This document shows positions 35,229-46,875 of a stretch of DNA of 64,000 bases, piece by piece; positions within the stretch are counted from its first letter, which is position 1, and the number at the start of each line of letters is the position of its first letter. The stretch comes from Dryococelus australis (Eukaryota; Arthropoda; Insecta; Phasmatodea; Phasmatidae). The stretch covers positions 27,253,418 through 27,317,417 of the forward strand of contig CM056999.1 in NCBI GenBank assembly GCA_029891345.1, given 5' to 3'. The notes below the pieces were generated by a model, which was given only the letters and a program-made list of their open reading frames with translations, was not told the origin of the DNA and did not search any database. The translations under genes and the position numbers were made by a program.

Positions 35229-36000
35229 TCATATTGAGATGTGTTGCGGGAAGTTTCCCTCGGGTGATATGACATGTCCCAAATAATCTATTGACGACTT
35301 GGCAAAGAAACGTTTTGATAGCATACAAGTCATTCCATGCAATTCGAGCCTTTCCAATACTCGCAGATGGCCTAGATGTTCCTCCCAGCTATTAGAATAC
35401 ATGATCACATCATCGAGATAGGCGAAACAGAACTCGCTGATGTAACCTGTTAGTACTTTCGCAGACATTAATCATTGGAAGGTTGCAGGGGCGTTTTTCA
35501 AGTTGAAAGGCACGACTCGAAATTGTATAGTTTTGCCCTCGGTTGTCGCAAAGGCCATATATTTTCGAACTGTCCAAATGGACTGCAATCTGCCTGTATC
35601 CAGACTACATGTCAAGAGGACTGAATATTTTGGCTTTGCCAATATCTCGAAGTGTATGAGACAAGTCTATAGCTAGGGGAGCAATCGGACGAGTGACTTC
35701 ATTTAGCGATTTGTAATTTACGCAAAATCACAATTTTCTGTGCTTCTTAGGTACAAGGACCACATGTGAGTTATATGGGGAGTTCGACGACTCCACGATC
35801 CCCTTGTCCTTCATGTCGTTGACCTGATCCACGGTGAGGTCCGGAGGGCAGGCTGACACTCGGTATGGACATTGTGGATTGGTACGTCAGTTGAAGACCA
35901 TATTTCATGTTGTATGGAATGTGTTTGTCGTAGCAGTCCTCCTTGTTTGAAAGCGCAGGCATGCTCGTCTAGTACAGTTTTTAATTGGTATTGGCGAGAT
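35229..36000 (-). pseudogene. Gypsy reverse transcriptase, broken
   Basis: The catalytic YLDD box is at 35409-35420 inside AYLDDVIMYSNSWEEHLGHL. Downstream is LSKRFFAKSSIDYLGHVIS, the conserved YLGH block. Upstream in other frames are KDKGIVESSNSPYNSHVVLVP (35730-35810) and SLNEVTRPIAP with FSPLDM (35600-35720), the fingers and palm blocks of gypsy reverse transcriptase. Stops and shifts occur, including one just after the palm Asp block. Synthesises cDNA from the element RNA when intact. Confidence 0.87.
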
Positions 36001-36084
36001 GTCGTCTGGGTTTTGATCCCAGTTTACAGTAATATGGTTGGTTTCTCCCAGATTGGCCCTACGTTGTACGTGATCAACAATGCA

Positions 36085-36400
36085 TTAATGGCAGACGAGC
36101 CACGTGCACCCTAGTATTACTGATTCGGACATAGTTGGTGATACATTAAATTCTGTTGGCGTAACAATACTTTGAATTTTTATATTCAAGGTAATTCGGC
36201 TGGTTATGTCCAGAGTGGCAATGGGTTGCGCCATTCTTACTATTTTGTTTTGCGGTCTTAGTTCGGTGAGCTGGTTTGGCGTTAACAAATTTCTTCTAAT
36301 AAAATTTCTAGTAGCCGCCGATCAAGTAAAGCTAGTACCCTGTTGTTATTCACATCTACCTCTATGTGTGAAGCTACAGGAATCAGTGCTTCCTTACTTA
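36085..36400 (-). pseudogene. Gypsy aspartic protease remnant
   Basis: The frame 36085-36288 ends with SVILGCTWL, matching the VILGxxWL hallmark near the end of gypsy protease. Upstream at about 36340 is VDVNNNRVLALLDRR, where the active-site D(T/S)G should follow ALLD. That triplet is eroded, so the enzyme would be inactive. Confidence 0.6.
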
Positions 36401-37240
36401 ATCCTTGGAGGATGTGTCCTTGTAAATGGGTGGGGGGGGGGGGGACACTTTGTAACCCGGCGTCGGCGTTTCCCGGCTTGATTCCGGAAGTTGGTTTTCC
36501 AACTGGTCATGTTGGAATATTTGACGGCATTTTGTCAACTCGGTTTGGTGGAATCGCAGCTCCTTCTCGTTTCCGAGGGCAGTCCTTGTTCCAGTGGTTC
36601 TCTGGACAGAAACAGCATTTGGATATGAATGCCCTGCGTGGGGTTGTGGTTGGTACGCCTTTAGGAGGTGCAACAGGTGGTGCTCGTTCCTCAGAGGCCT
36701 TGGTGAGTACTGGTATTTCAAGACTTGCCTGGGCTGCAAAGTTTTGCTCAGCTTCTCGAGCTTGATCAACTAACTCATCCCAGGTCGTGGGTCTTGCTGT
36801 CAAAAGTACGTTCCGGAGATTTGGTAGTAACATTCGACTGATGAAACGAACAGCGGTAGCCTCGTCAACTCCGGGGAACACATGTCGAAACATTTGTTCT
36901 TTTCTTCAAATTAAGATTTCTGCTTCTTCGTCGAGTACCTGGGTCTGGCTATAAAAGTGTCGTTAGCCTAGCCAACACCACCTCGCCCGTGAATTCTGCC
37001 GCAATCCGGTTACTGAACTACTTCCGGTCCGTTAAAAATTCTCCGTATCTTTCACACCATGTGAGGGCAAGGCTCTTCAAGTGCAGTTGGGCCTGGTCAA
37101 CCCATTATTTCGGTGGCAGGTCTGTTTCTTCACATTCTTTTTCGCATTCCTGCATGAATGCGACTGGGTATTCATGTGGGCGACCTGCAAAGTCGATTAT
37201 TTGAATATCATCATCTGTACCGGAAGCTGGGTGGCCAGCT
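36398..37240 (-). pseudogene. Gypsy gag (capsid and nucleocapsid)
   Basis: In minus orientation the capsid-type region begins at about 37200 (DFAGRPHEYPVAFMQECEK). It continues through HLKSLALTWCERYGEFL and LARLTTLLYSQTQVL to KEQMFRHVFPGVDEATAVRF (36893), each a known block of the retrotransposon gag fold. The nucleocapsid part has a zinc knuckle, KCCFCPENHWNKDCPRK (about 36580-36630), spaced CX2CX3HX4C. Three or more stops break the upstream half. The 36507-36893 part is open for 128 codons. A run of 13 G (plus 36432-36444) falls in the gag-pol boundary region. Confidence 0.82.
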
Positions 37241-37507
37241 GCCGTTCAAGTTAAATATGTATCCAGAAAGGCTTGGATCCACGGGAGTGAGAGATGCTTT
37301 TCCTTCGGCATCTCTCACAATGGTAGGCCATCCCGGGCATAGACACGCGTTCGTCGGGCCACCCTATACATAGGTGATGATAGGGTTCACTGCACGTTGT
37401 GCACATTATGTGGTTTATGCCTCGCCGAGGGCATGTAATTTCATTACAAAATCTCGTTGGCTGTTGCCGGCAAGCACTACTCTAAACGGTCTGCAGCTCG
37501 GGTGTCT

Positions 37508-37693
37508 TCAGGCCAGCCTATGCAGGCATAATGAAAGTTTATTGCAGTAGGTGCATTCTATCCTTAGTACGCAATGGCCTGGGCAGTCGGCATGGCTACA
37601 CTGTACGTTGGATACGTCGCGTTCATTGTCGGAGTTCTCGCCAGTGGCGGTGTTGACTTCGGCATCTGACATGGTAACGGTTAAGGGCGCCAC
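37508..37693 (-). pseudogene. Gag N-terminus with Cys-rich motif
   Basis: This minus-strand frame begins MAPLTVTMSDAEVNT about 115 bases beyond the primer binding site and runs to a stop after 61 residues. It contains VQCSHADCPGHCVLRIECTY then CNKLSLCLHR, a cluster of six Cys and two His with a CxxC in the middle, like a small zinc-binding domain. A similar cluster is at 48225-48345 on the plus strand. This is an N-terminal position in gag, separate from the usual zinc knuckle. Confidence 0.55.
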
Positions 37694-37807
37694 GGCATGT
37701 TTTGAGGACTCCCCAAAGTCTGCTTGACTGATAGCTTTGACCCTTAGTTCTCGGGGTATGGTTGGTCTAGTTCGTGTCGTTTACTGTGCACAGCTATCTG
37801 TCTGACA

Positions 37808-37824
37808 CCCCACGTAGTGAGCCA
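37808..37824 (-). other. Primer binding site of the 13.4-kb element
   Basis: Minus strand TGGCTCACTACGTGGGG, ten bases after the end of LTR C. It resembles the common TGGCGCCCAACGTGGGG type and starts with the diagnostic TGG. It marks C as the 5' LTR. Confidence 0.65.
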
Positions 37825-37834
37825 GAAAATCTCT

Positions 37835-39537
37835 TGACGCATGCCCGGATAGGCTACTAAGCACGATGGTCGAGGATTTTTTCTGCTAGAAGAAAAGCAG
37901 GGTGATCTAAACAGATGGCGGGAGACGAGGGGTGTTAGTTAGTACGTATTTACCATCGCTTCTTGGGTGTTGTGGTCATAGTGGGTTTTACCCAAACGTA
38001 GCGAGCTTGGCCTACTCCGACCTAGCAATTCCACAGGTGAGCTTCAATTATCCAGAAATGGTCATTATCCCAGCTGAATCCTGTAGCAGTGCCGGTTAAC
38101 AAACCTTTTACCACGGGATGGCACAAGGGATGAATTAATATGCACGCAGATACAAATAAGATAGTTACTGGAGCAGTTGATACTGACTCGTGCCCGAGTT
38201 GGGCAGCGTGGTCCCATTCCGTCTGTCGCTCCGGAGTAGGTTAACTCAACTGTCTGGCGGCAAGGAACATTGTGTTTCGTTCCCTATATTTACAGCCGTG
38301 CCTATGGTTGTACGGCATTGAGTCTCTGCTTACAGTGAACAAACGTGAACAAATTAAAAACAATTTATAGTGTCAGTCTGGTTTTGGCTTGCTGACCAGG
38401 CTCTATTAAGTCTCCACTTATCCCCCACGCATGCGGGCTGATCAGAGATGGGGAGCTGTTTGGGTCACCAATGCTGCTACTGGATGTGCATTCACACAGA
38501 GATGGGTGACAGGTCTCAAGCTACAGATATTCCAGCATTAACGATGATGTGGGATAAAGTAATAACTCTAGACAGTTGCTTTTCTTGCGTGAAGGTGTTG
38601 CTAGTGGTTGTGGCTCCTCTGTTCCTCTCTGCGGGCACTGGTATAGTGCTGTGGCAGTTGGAAAGCAACAGGTGTGTAGAAAATATGATGGACACTGCTG
38701 TTGAAGTTAAGGGTTAAAATGGTTATATCAATTACCCGGTCTTGTCAATGGTCTATGTAGCGACCTGTATATAGCAGGTAAACAGACAGATACACTCAGA
38801 AATAAAATCGGTAGGGTAGGAAACAAAAGTATGTTTATTGATGTTTCAATAAACATGTGACGCGTGCTACCTCCTACCAGGCAATTGGGTGCTGGAGGTT
38901 AATACACTGTCCAGGTGTAGGCAACCTGGTTCTAATGGAAAAGTGGGAAATAATTATCCTAACGAGAAAAAATATAATACTTCTAAACTGGTCTAAGAAA
39001 GGTGTGTTGAGGAGACTAAGTGAATGTAACGTGTTAGTGAGCGTGTTCGCTGGTTCACTGATCGTCGACAGTGAAGTAGCCGCAGGGAGCATACTCAATG
39101 CTTCAAAGTTCTCTACAGGTCCCAGCACTGAGCAGTGCTGTGGGAAGTTGCGAGAGAAGAAGAATGACTCTCGAGCTCAGCGGGGTCCTGAATTATATAG
39201 TGGAAGTTTGTAGACTGCCGGAGCGGAGTGCGGGGGAGGCGTGATGTCCTCCTGCCCTGGTTGGTGTGGGAAAACCCTGGTCAGCGTTTCTGCTTCGTAC
39301 CTCGTCGGTGGCACTCTGCCTTTCCCGAGGTTTGGGCAGCTTGTTGGTTCTGCACATGGTTGGGGGGAGGGGGGGGGGTTGCCAGCCGGGTATGTATCCT
39401 CTAGGTCAAGAGAATACGCTCATAAGTTCCTGTTGCCTGTAAGGTAGGCGTGTCACTCATGTCTGTAGTGGTGGAAGAAGTAATCTAGGTGATGAGTCGT
39501 AATCGTATTAGATTAGTTGTATAAGCAGCATGCGCCA
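37835..39537 (-). mobile_element. LTR C: 5' LTR of the 13.4-kb gypsy element
   Basis: 1703 bp. Plus-strand edges are TGACGCATGC at 37835 and GCATGCGCCA at 39528-39537, a near-perfect 10-bp terminal inverted repeat. Minus-strand TATA is at 39193-39199 and AATAAA at 38834-38839. It is adjacent to the primer binding site. It pairs with LTR A; the enclosed element spans 26183-39537. Target duplications at the outer edges (TTTTC left, TTTAT right) are not exact. Confidence 0.83.
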
Positions 39538-42333
39538 TTTATTTTCTGGACACCTGATTTGTATTGGTTCATCTCTTGGCTATTCCACCTAAAAATATAT
39601 TCAAGTCTCAAAACCATGTCTTAAGTTTGTGTCGTATTATACGGTTCACGCTCACGGTGGAACAAAACAAGTTTTAAATATTAAACAAATAACTTTTTTT
39701 TTAAATGTTATATTGCAGCATCTTAACAAATCTTCAAAGTTAAGGAAATATAAAATAAGATTACTAAGCCAGTTTTTAAAATAATTTGTTTACATTTAAC
39801 TGCAGGCGTCTGGACAGGGCCTCCCTAGCCCTCGGGGCCTGGGACAAATTTACCCTTTCTCCTCCCCTGTCGTTGGCCCTGATAGTGGTAAAGTTGTGGC
39901 TAGCCAAAGCCCTAAGAGGTGTCGAGAAGGGACTATGTTGCAGTGACCTTTAATACCTGGGTAGACATTGCAGAACGAAGGTATTCTACAGGAACGTTAC
40001 AGATGACGTCGGTGCTGTCCTCTGGTGACATCTGGAGTAGCTGGTGGAGGCAGCAGATGTACAAGGCTCTGGATGGAGGCGACTGTAGGTGGCCGAAGAG
40101 TTTGAGGTCTTCTGTGAGGTGGGCTCTCTGGAGCTCATTGATGTCTGCTACCACTAGTAGACTGCACGTTTAACAGCGTGACAGAGGGACTCTGCCCTTA
40201 CTAAAAGCTCCAGCCTTCACAGCCAGGAGAAGTGGCGGCGATTTTTTGGTGTTCTCGGCCTTCACAGCCAAAGGGATCATGGCTCTTTCGCAGACCTGCG
40301 CACACTGGCTTGCCATGCGTGGGGGTGCCTTTATACTAATTTCTCTCATTTATAGGCTTCTGAGGGGTGCAGAGGAATTAGTCCTGCTTGTAGGGGGTAG
40401 AGCTTGTGACATGACATGCACGAACCATGGATCCTTATCTACATGGTGCTCAGCACGAGGCCTTGACACATCTTGCACTGATGCTCTCATGAAGGCCGTG
40501 ACTTTCTGGGGAGTGGCACTCCTCCTTGAAACGGCGCACAAGTCAAAGGAAGCGCTGTTCTTACAGCAGGAGCAGAAAAAAAGAACTGTTTTTATTTGGG
40601 GTAGGGCGATGACAGGACAGCTTATTGTAGAATTCAGGTGGATGGTAAAAGCTAGGAACAGGTGGTAATTAGGTGCACTGAGCTTCTGTCAACATGGGTT
40701 GACTAACATTAAACATCTCATTACCTTGTGGGCAATGTAAACACGGACCACATCGTTGCTGTTTTGTTAAGCATATGCACTGTAATGTGGTCTGCTATTT
40801 GGTCCACTTAACTCGTTCAGTAGTATCTTCAGCACAACTGGGGTATCATTTAACTCAGAATACATTATCCTATTAAAATCATTTATATTTAATCAACAAA
40901 AACATTATAAAATATTCCATTTCCTTGCGGGAAATGTAAAACATAGGCCGCATTGCCACTGTTGTTAGGCATACGAACAACATTGCGGTGTACGTTTTAG
41001 TAAATTTTAACTCAAGACTTTTGTGCGTAACTGGGGTATAATTTCACTCAGAATATATCACCCTAATATATATAAATTCCAATTTAATCAATAAAAATAT
41101 ATAATTTTTCCACAAGAGACATGTGAACATGACTATGTACCCTCCCAGCAAAATATGCTGACTGGACACCATTTTCATGTTAAGATTGATTGAAATTATT
41201 GGATTGAATGGATTGAAGTTGGGCCATTTCAGTTCATACTGACAATTTGGTCATACATACAGACAAATTTTGGGGAACTTTGAGTGTCTGTAATATCGAG
41301 GATTACCAGTACCTCCTAGTTACAACCTGTAACTGCGTCTAATTCTCTTTTAAAATTTTTACTTAATGTACATGACTGACAAGAGCAGTGCACTATGGAA
41401 GGTTTATTCTTCTTCGTTCATTCCTGTAAAAACCTTTTTGTAGTAACTGTTGCTGGACTGGTGTCAAAAATGGTTTTAGGTACCTTTCCATACCTGGATA
41501 GCACAGAATTAAACTCAGACAGGCGTATATTCACTGTAACACAACTTCATGTTAACTACATGAAATATAAAAATTCAATTATGAAAAATTTTATTTCCAA
41601 CAAAGAAACACAATAGTGTAAATTACAGTTTTTATATACAATCACATATACAAAACAATGTAGAGTTATTTTCTTTAACCATATCACATAAATACAACAT
41701 GTACACAATTTCACGGCTTCACACACACAGTAATTTCCATACTAAACTCAATTATAGAAAAATAAAAAGGATTTAAAAAAATTGATACACATACAAAAAA
41801 CACTCGTAACTGCCTTTAAAATGCACAATTAAAAAATAAACATGACTGAAGCATTTAAAAATTACGGACACAAATTTCGACTCTTTTAAAACATGCTGGA
41901 CTAGTGGAAACTTATAAGTTTAGCCTTTTCTAATAACTAGAAGTCTAACAAAGGTTACTGGTAACTGAAAAATTTTTGAAATAACAATGAACAAAAAACT
42001 GTTCTCACACACAATGTGGATGAAATACAGCAGCTCCTTCAATATAGTTTTTTAGATGTCACCCCAAGCCATATCAAATACATAATAGACAAAGTTAATT
42101 TTTAACACCAAGCAATAAGTAACTTTACCACAAACTTAAGTTCTTTTAAAATGTCATACATTTACAACACACACTTGTGACCTTCATTAGTAGATGTTAA
42201 ACTTCAAGCAAAATTAAGCAGATAAACATTGGCTGCAAGTTAATGTAAAGTAGGCATAACCCAATTAGGCATAGCAGGATAGTTTCTGCAGCAAACAAAG
42301 AAAAGCATTCTTGTAAAAAAAAGTTGTAAAAGA
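39538..42333. other. Non-coding; short mobile-element ends
   Basis: At about 39810-39890 a GC-rich patch (GGGCCTCCCTAGCCCTCGG) looks like a DNA-transposon end. Frames of 140 codons plus (40246-40668) and 73 codons minus (39933-40154) exist but show no known domain. 40680-42333 is AT-rich with no feature. Confidence 0.35.
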
Positions 42334-42350
42334 GGGGGGGGGGGGGGGGG
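42334..42350. repeat. Homopolymer (G)17
   Basis: Seventeen consecutive G in AT-rich surroundings. Confidence 0.9.
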
Positions 42351-42824
42351 CAGGAATAAAAATGACTGGTTCCTATATAATTTAATAATAATTCATGTGA
42401 AAAGACCCATGGGAGTTCGGTTGTAAATACATGCAATTTTATTAACACTTGTATACCATAGGCCCTCAATTTCACAAGTACAAATTTTATGAGGCATTTG
42501 TTGGGAACCAAGAAAAAATTCCAAAAATTGAAAATAAAATGCAGGAAGTCACAATCAAAACTCATTAAAAATATTATCATTAGTGCAATCAAATATATGT
42601 GTTGTAATTTTGTTGCAGTTACCTAATAAACAACAATAAAAAAACTTAAGGAACTGGCTGAACACATGAGTGTATTGAAATTAATAAATATTTCTTAATT
42701 AAATTATCTGATTTTCCCACAAGAAGCTATGCACATAAAATTTTCATTGTGTAACAATTATGCACCACTCAATCAATGTTTAAGCATTTTTTAAGATAAG
42801 GGAAAGTCAAGTATTGGCTTCTGG

Positions 42825-43234
42825 GTAGGGTTGTGCAAATATTACTTTTTTTCTCATGAAACGAAAATGAAAGATGTCATGAACTTTTGTGAAACTGAAA
42901 CAAAAAATAATATCATTAAGGCTCAGCCTTAATGAAAGCTTAACGAATTTCCTAACATTATAGCAGGTTATTCAATATAACAAATTTGTTGGAAAATCAA
43001 ACCAAAAATATGTAGGATATGGAGTATTTACCAAAGAGGGTTTTTCCTACGTTTAAATTTTCATTTTATATAGTTGTTTCAGTTATAAAATAATGAAAAC
43101 CAACAAAATTATTTACAGGGAAATTTTTTTTTTCCTTGTGCACTAAATGAATATTCATTGAACACCCGAAAATTCATAGAAATAGAGAATTTTACATTTT
43201 CATTTCGTTATACTGAGTATTCGCACAACCCTAC
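42825..43234. mobile_element. MITE-like element, copy 1
   Basis: Termini are GTAGGGTTGTGCAAATA and TATTCGCACAACCCTAC, an imperfect 17-bp inverted repeat with one mismatch. TCTGG directly flanks both ends (a possible 5-bp target duplication). The body is AT-rich with no coding. Its sequence recurs at 43484-44055. Non-autonomous DNA transposon; superfamily not certain. Confidence 0.65.
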
Positions 43235-43483
43235 TCTGGAGTATCATTTCTTTGAAAGGCATCTGTTTATATACCAGTAAATTAATATTTAATTTATAAT
43301 TAATTTGCTTTTCGAACCAAAGAGTATTAACAACTGATGTCACAGGAAAAACATGACTTTTAATGCAATTTTTAGATTTTTTAGAGGTCAAAATTCGTTA
43401 GTTTCAATTTTATGATCGTAGTGATTTTAGGACATCATTCTGGGAAACCAGGGCACCTCATACAGTCACAGGAGTCTAGCTTT

Positions 43484-44055
43484 TAGAGTTGTGTGAATGC
43501 AAGTTTCTTCTTGTGAAACGAAAATAAATAAATAAATGTCACATATATTTCTGAAACTGAAACGAAAATGAAAAATAGTTTCATAAGAGCTCAGTCTTAA
43601 TAGTTTAACGAATTCCATAACATTTGCTGCAAAAGCAAACTTAAAAAAATTGATGATAATACAGTGAAACCCTGTTAAGACGTGTCAGAAAAAAACTCAA
43701 AAATTTGTACTTATTAAGAAGGAAAACTTTTTAAAAAGGTAAAACTATGTATTTGTAATAGACAAAGTGCAAACTTTTTAAAGCTTACTAAGCAAGAAGA
43801 CTTCTTAACAGGGTTTTACTGTATTTACCAAAAAAAATGGATGACAGTATTTACCACAGGGGCTTGCGACTATATTTAAATTTCCATTTTATGTGGTTAT
43901 TTTATCTATAAAATACCAGATGAAGACAAAAGGATGAAATATAAAAACAAAAGTATTTCCTTGGCTGTTGCACTAAATGAACATTCATTATACACCTGAA
44001 TGTTCATCAAAGTTGAGGATTTTCATTTTATTGCAACATTTGGTAACAAAATTTC
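43484..44055. mobile_element. MITE-like element, copy 2, interrupted
   Basis: It follows copy 1 in the same orientation: TAGAGTTGTGTGAATGC start, TGTGAAACGAAAAT, CTCAG.CTTAAT, TTTACCA.....GG, TATAAAATA, GCACTAAATGAA.ATTCATT and CACC.GAA. The right terminus is eroded. It is interrupted by the pogo-like MITE at 43662-43821, which is absent from copy 1 at the matching place. Confidence 0.6.
43662..43821. mobile_element. pogo/Tigger-like MITE
   Basis: The left end is CAGTGAAACCCTGTTAAGACG. The right end, reversed, is CAGTAAAACCCTGTTAAGAAG. TA flanks both sides (43660-43661 and 43822-43823), as expected for the Tc1/mariner-pogo group. It is 160 bp with no coding capacity, mobilised in trans by a pogo-type transposase. 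It inserted after copy 2 of the host MITE existed. Confidence 0.82.
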
Positions 44056-46117
44056 ATAATATATAAAATAATATAATATATTATATACTGTGGAACGCCC
44101 GTGGGGTATAAATAAATAACAGGGGATGGGGCTATTGAGGTTTGCATGTACGGAGTGCGAAGGCGGAACTAATTCATGGCCCCTACGAGCTTTCGTTTGC
44201 GTTATAATGAATATGGGTTAAAGCCCAACACCCAAAGTATCTGAACATCTGAGTTGATATTTTAGAGGGGTTGTGTGAAGTCACAGTTCTGGTTGAACCC
44301 TAAAATGAGACCCAGAATGAACACACAAATCCTCCAAGTCGCAAGTGTTAAAGATACAGTAAGTACAGTTTCTGTGCACTTAACCTCAGCAATGATTATA
44401 TCTAATTCTGATGAAGAAGACAAGCAAGAGAATTCACAAAGTATTTCTCTTACCCGTCTCTTGCAGCAAAGCATCCTAGTAAAGTAGTAATTGCAATTAC
44501 ATGCACTGTAAGCTGGGCATGCCTGACAATTGTGTTATTTCCCCACATTGATTGCACTGAGAACACTGTATATGATCAAGTACTCTCATGTCACCTGTTG
44601 TACCTACAAGTTTTCTATGCAACCAAATTTAATTTCCCAATTCCAACTTAATTTTCTTACAACTATTAATTACAGGACTTGAATACAAACTTATAACAGC
44701 GGTTTTATTTGCAATACCGTCATGAACAGGAAGAGTCTTCCAAAATATAATGTCTCGAGGATTAAGAGCAGACAAGTGAGTTAAAGTTGAACTTTGTCCT
44801 GTAATTTTCCATGTCACATGACGTTACTTCTGAACAAAGTCATAGACTTGGAATATTTTCACGTGGTTAAATTAAGTGGGTGGATGGTGGGCTTTTCACC
44901 AATTACGAACGCGAAGCTGTGTTGTTAGGTTAGGACCTCACATTGACCAACTGTGACTTCACACAATCCCAACATAAAATTCATATAGAAACTAACTAAT
45001 GATGAAATTTTACAGCAACATGACAAATCACTTTCCCTGATAGACAACTTAAATGTAGTTTCAAGATAGCAAGAAATGATAACATTTTTGAATAGTACTG
45101 AATGTTTCCCACTTGTATATTTTGGTAAATTTTTGTCTGCAAATTGAGAGCTCCTATGTATCGTCCAATTTAACACTTCAAGTTTTCAAGATGATGTTTC
45201 TACTGTCATGAAAAAGTTTGAAGATCTTCAATCAATGAATAAGTACTGACAAGCTTATTATAGGCTATTCACAGTAAAGTGAGCACTTTCGAAAGCCCTC
45301 TCATTTGTAATAATGGCCAATAAATATACTTAATTTTAGTCTTAGGCGTTAACTTTCGGGTGCAGTGGAATATACACATCGTGTTTATTACTTCTTATTT
45401 TTTATTTGTTATTTCATACTTTATTTTTATTACTGTACTGCGAACAGCAGAATGGCAGAATGACTTTTTGTTTTAAAATAAATTTCTGTAAAACCAATAA
45501 GTAAATTTAATGTATAAAATTCATTTTAATTTTTTCTTTCAGCCACAAACTCAAAATATAATTTTTCACTACTCATCAAAACAAAACAAATTAAAAATCC
45601 AATTAACACAAGTACGTATTCTCAAAAACGATCCTTTAAAAATGTTCAAAATAAAATATGTACTGTAGAGTATATGAAAAATATGTACTCCATGTGCCAA
45701 TTCCATAACCCACAAAAGAAATTTAGAATGAAAAAAATGTACTATATTATAGTGACAAACCCAAATATTTTGCATACAGGCAGCACAAGAAAAAGATTTT
45801 TTCCACTATAGTTTCATAAAGCATATCAATAGTTGAAAACACAAACTAAAACATACTTACGAATTTGCTTAATGTACAGAATTTAAATGTCAAAATCTTG
45901 CTTCATCAAATCAAAATTCACAGAAGTATGAATTAATGTCATGTCAAAATTTCACCACCAGATTTTGAATAATGGTACCAATATAGTCCTGTTTGACACT
46001 TAATGTAGAAAACATAGTATACATGTGATGTGAAGATAGAGAACTCCAGTGCTGGAACTATGGAAGCCCTTCGTATTTAATAGTGAGATGACACAGCTCA
46101 AGAAAATAATAGCTGGC
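44056..46117. other. Mostly AT-rich; part may be 3' UTR of the 46.1-kb exon
   Basis: Minus-strand AATAAA motifs (TTTATT on the plus strand) cluster near 45400-45430. They could end a transcript coming from the exon at 46118-46411. A GC-richer patch at 44090-44180 looks like mobile-element scrap. No coding domain seen. Confidence 0.3.
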
Positions 46118-46411
46118 TCACTGCTGCTCGTCGTCGGGACCAGAATCCTCATCTCCAAAGGTCGGGAAGTAGCTGAAGCCATCAGCTGCTGAGTCTGTGT
46201 CTGAGTCGGAGTCATCGTAGTCGGAGCTGGCGGGCAGATTGGTGGAAGGTGTTGTCTGGGGAAGGTGAATGTTTGACAGTAAGTCCCGCATGGCATCCAC
46301 CAGCGAAGTGACACTCTGCCGCAGCTCCAGGGCTGCTGCCCCTGCCACCACTCCTCCTGCTTCTTCCTCCATCTCCACCCTGTGCAGCCACATTTGTCCT
46401 GCAGCTTGGTA
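46118..46411 (-). CDS. Candidate terminal coding exon of a host gene, acidic C-terminus
   Basis: The minus-strand frame opens right after an acceptor-like GTGTGTAG (AG opposite 46412-46413). It runs 97 codons to TGA at 46118-46120, in phase 0. It is GC-rich against AT-rich flanks. The peptide has an amphipathic helix (ELRQSVTSLVDAMRDLLSNI), a Thr/Pro linker, an acidic Asp/Ser run (DYDDSDSDTDSAADG) and ends SYFPTFGDEDSGPDDEQQ. The synonymous-looking composition and ordered acidic tail suggest a real nuclear or cytosolic protein rather than a chance frame. The first Met in frame is at 46391-46393, but an upstream exon is expected. I do not recognise the family. Other exons are not found in the window. 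Confidence 0.55.
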   Translation of the reverse strand, partial: YQAAGQMWLHRVEMEEEAGGVVAGAAALELRQSVTSLVDAMRDLLSNIHLPQTTPSTNLPASSDYDDSDSDTDSAADGFSYFPTFGDEDSGPDDEQQ

Positions 46412-46875
46412 CTACACACAACCTCGCCACATTTTCAATTCCTCTTGCTTATTATAGGATGTTCTTTGGGGAACTAAGCACTTATAAAAATCCTACTTAA
46501 AATATAATATTTTGTGAATGTTCATCCTTCAATCACAAGTGAAAACAGTATTGCCATAGACACAACAACAAATAAGTTTTCACACTACATTATGATAGAA
46601 AATCTTTTTTACTGCACTGCTGCTATCTAAGCACATCATAGAGTGTGTTAAAGTAAACACCAAGTTTGATGTCGAAAGCAATCAATAAACTACAAAACAG
46701 TTCTACAATAATGTACTCACAAATTATATTTCAATCTACACTTTAATACATTTACACTTGTGAATTCAGTTACTTACACCTCTTGTAACCCAAACACAAG
46801 CAAAGTGACAGATGTGTATGCCTAGGCTGCTGCCTTTGACACATGCCACATACTGCTTTTATTTTAAAGCGCCGC
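46412..46875. other. Probable intron or upstream flank of the 46.1-kb exon
   Basis: AT-rich, no coding seen. Confidence 0.35.

Noticed and set aside
26160-39550. Exact target-site duplication around the 13.4-kb element
   Set aside because: TTTTC on the left and TTTAT on the right are only partly alike; not claimed.
40246-40668. Plus-strand 140-codon frame as a membrane protein
   Set aside because: A hydrophobic stretch is visible, but the composition is uneven, there are no splice signals or homologous blocks I recognise, and the neighbourhood is repeat-like.
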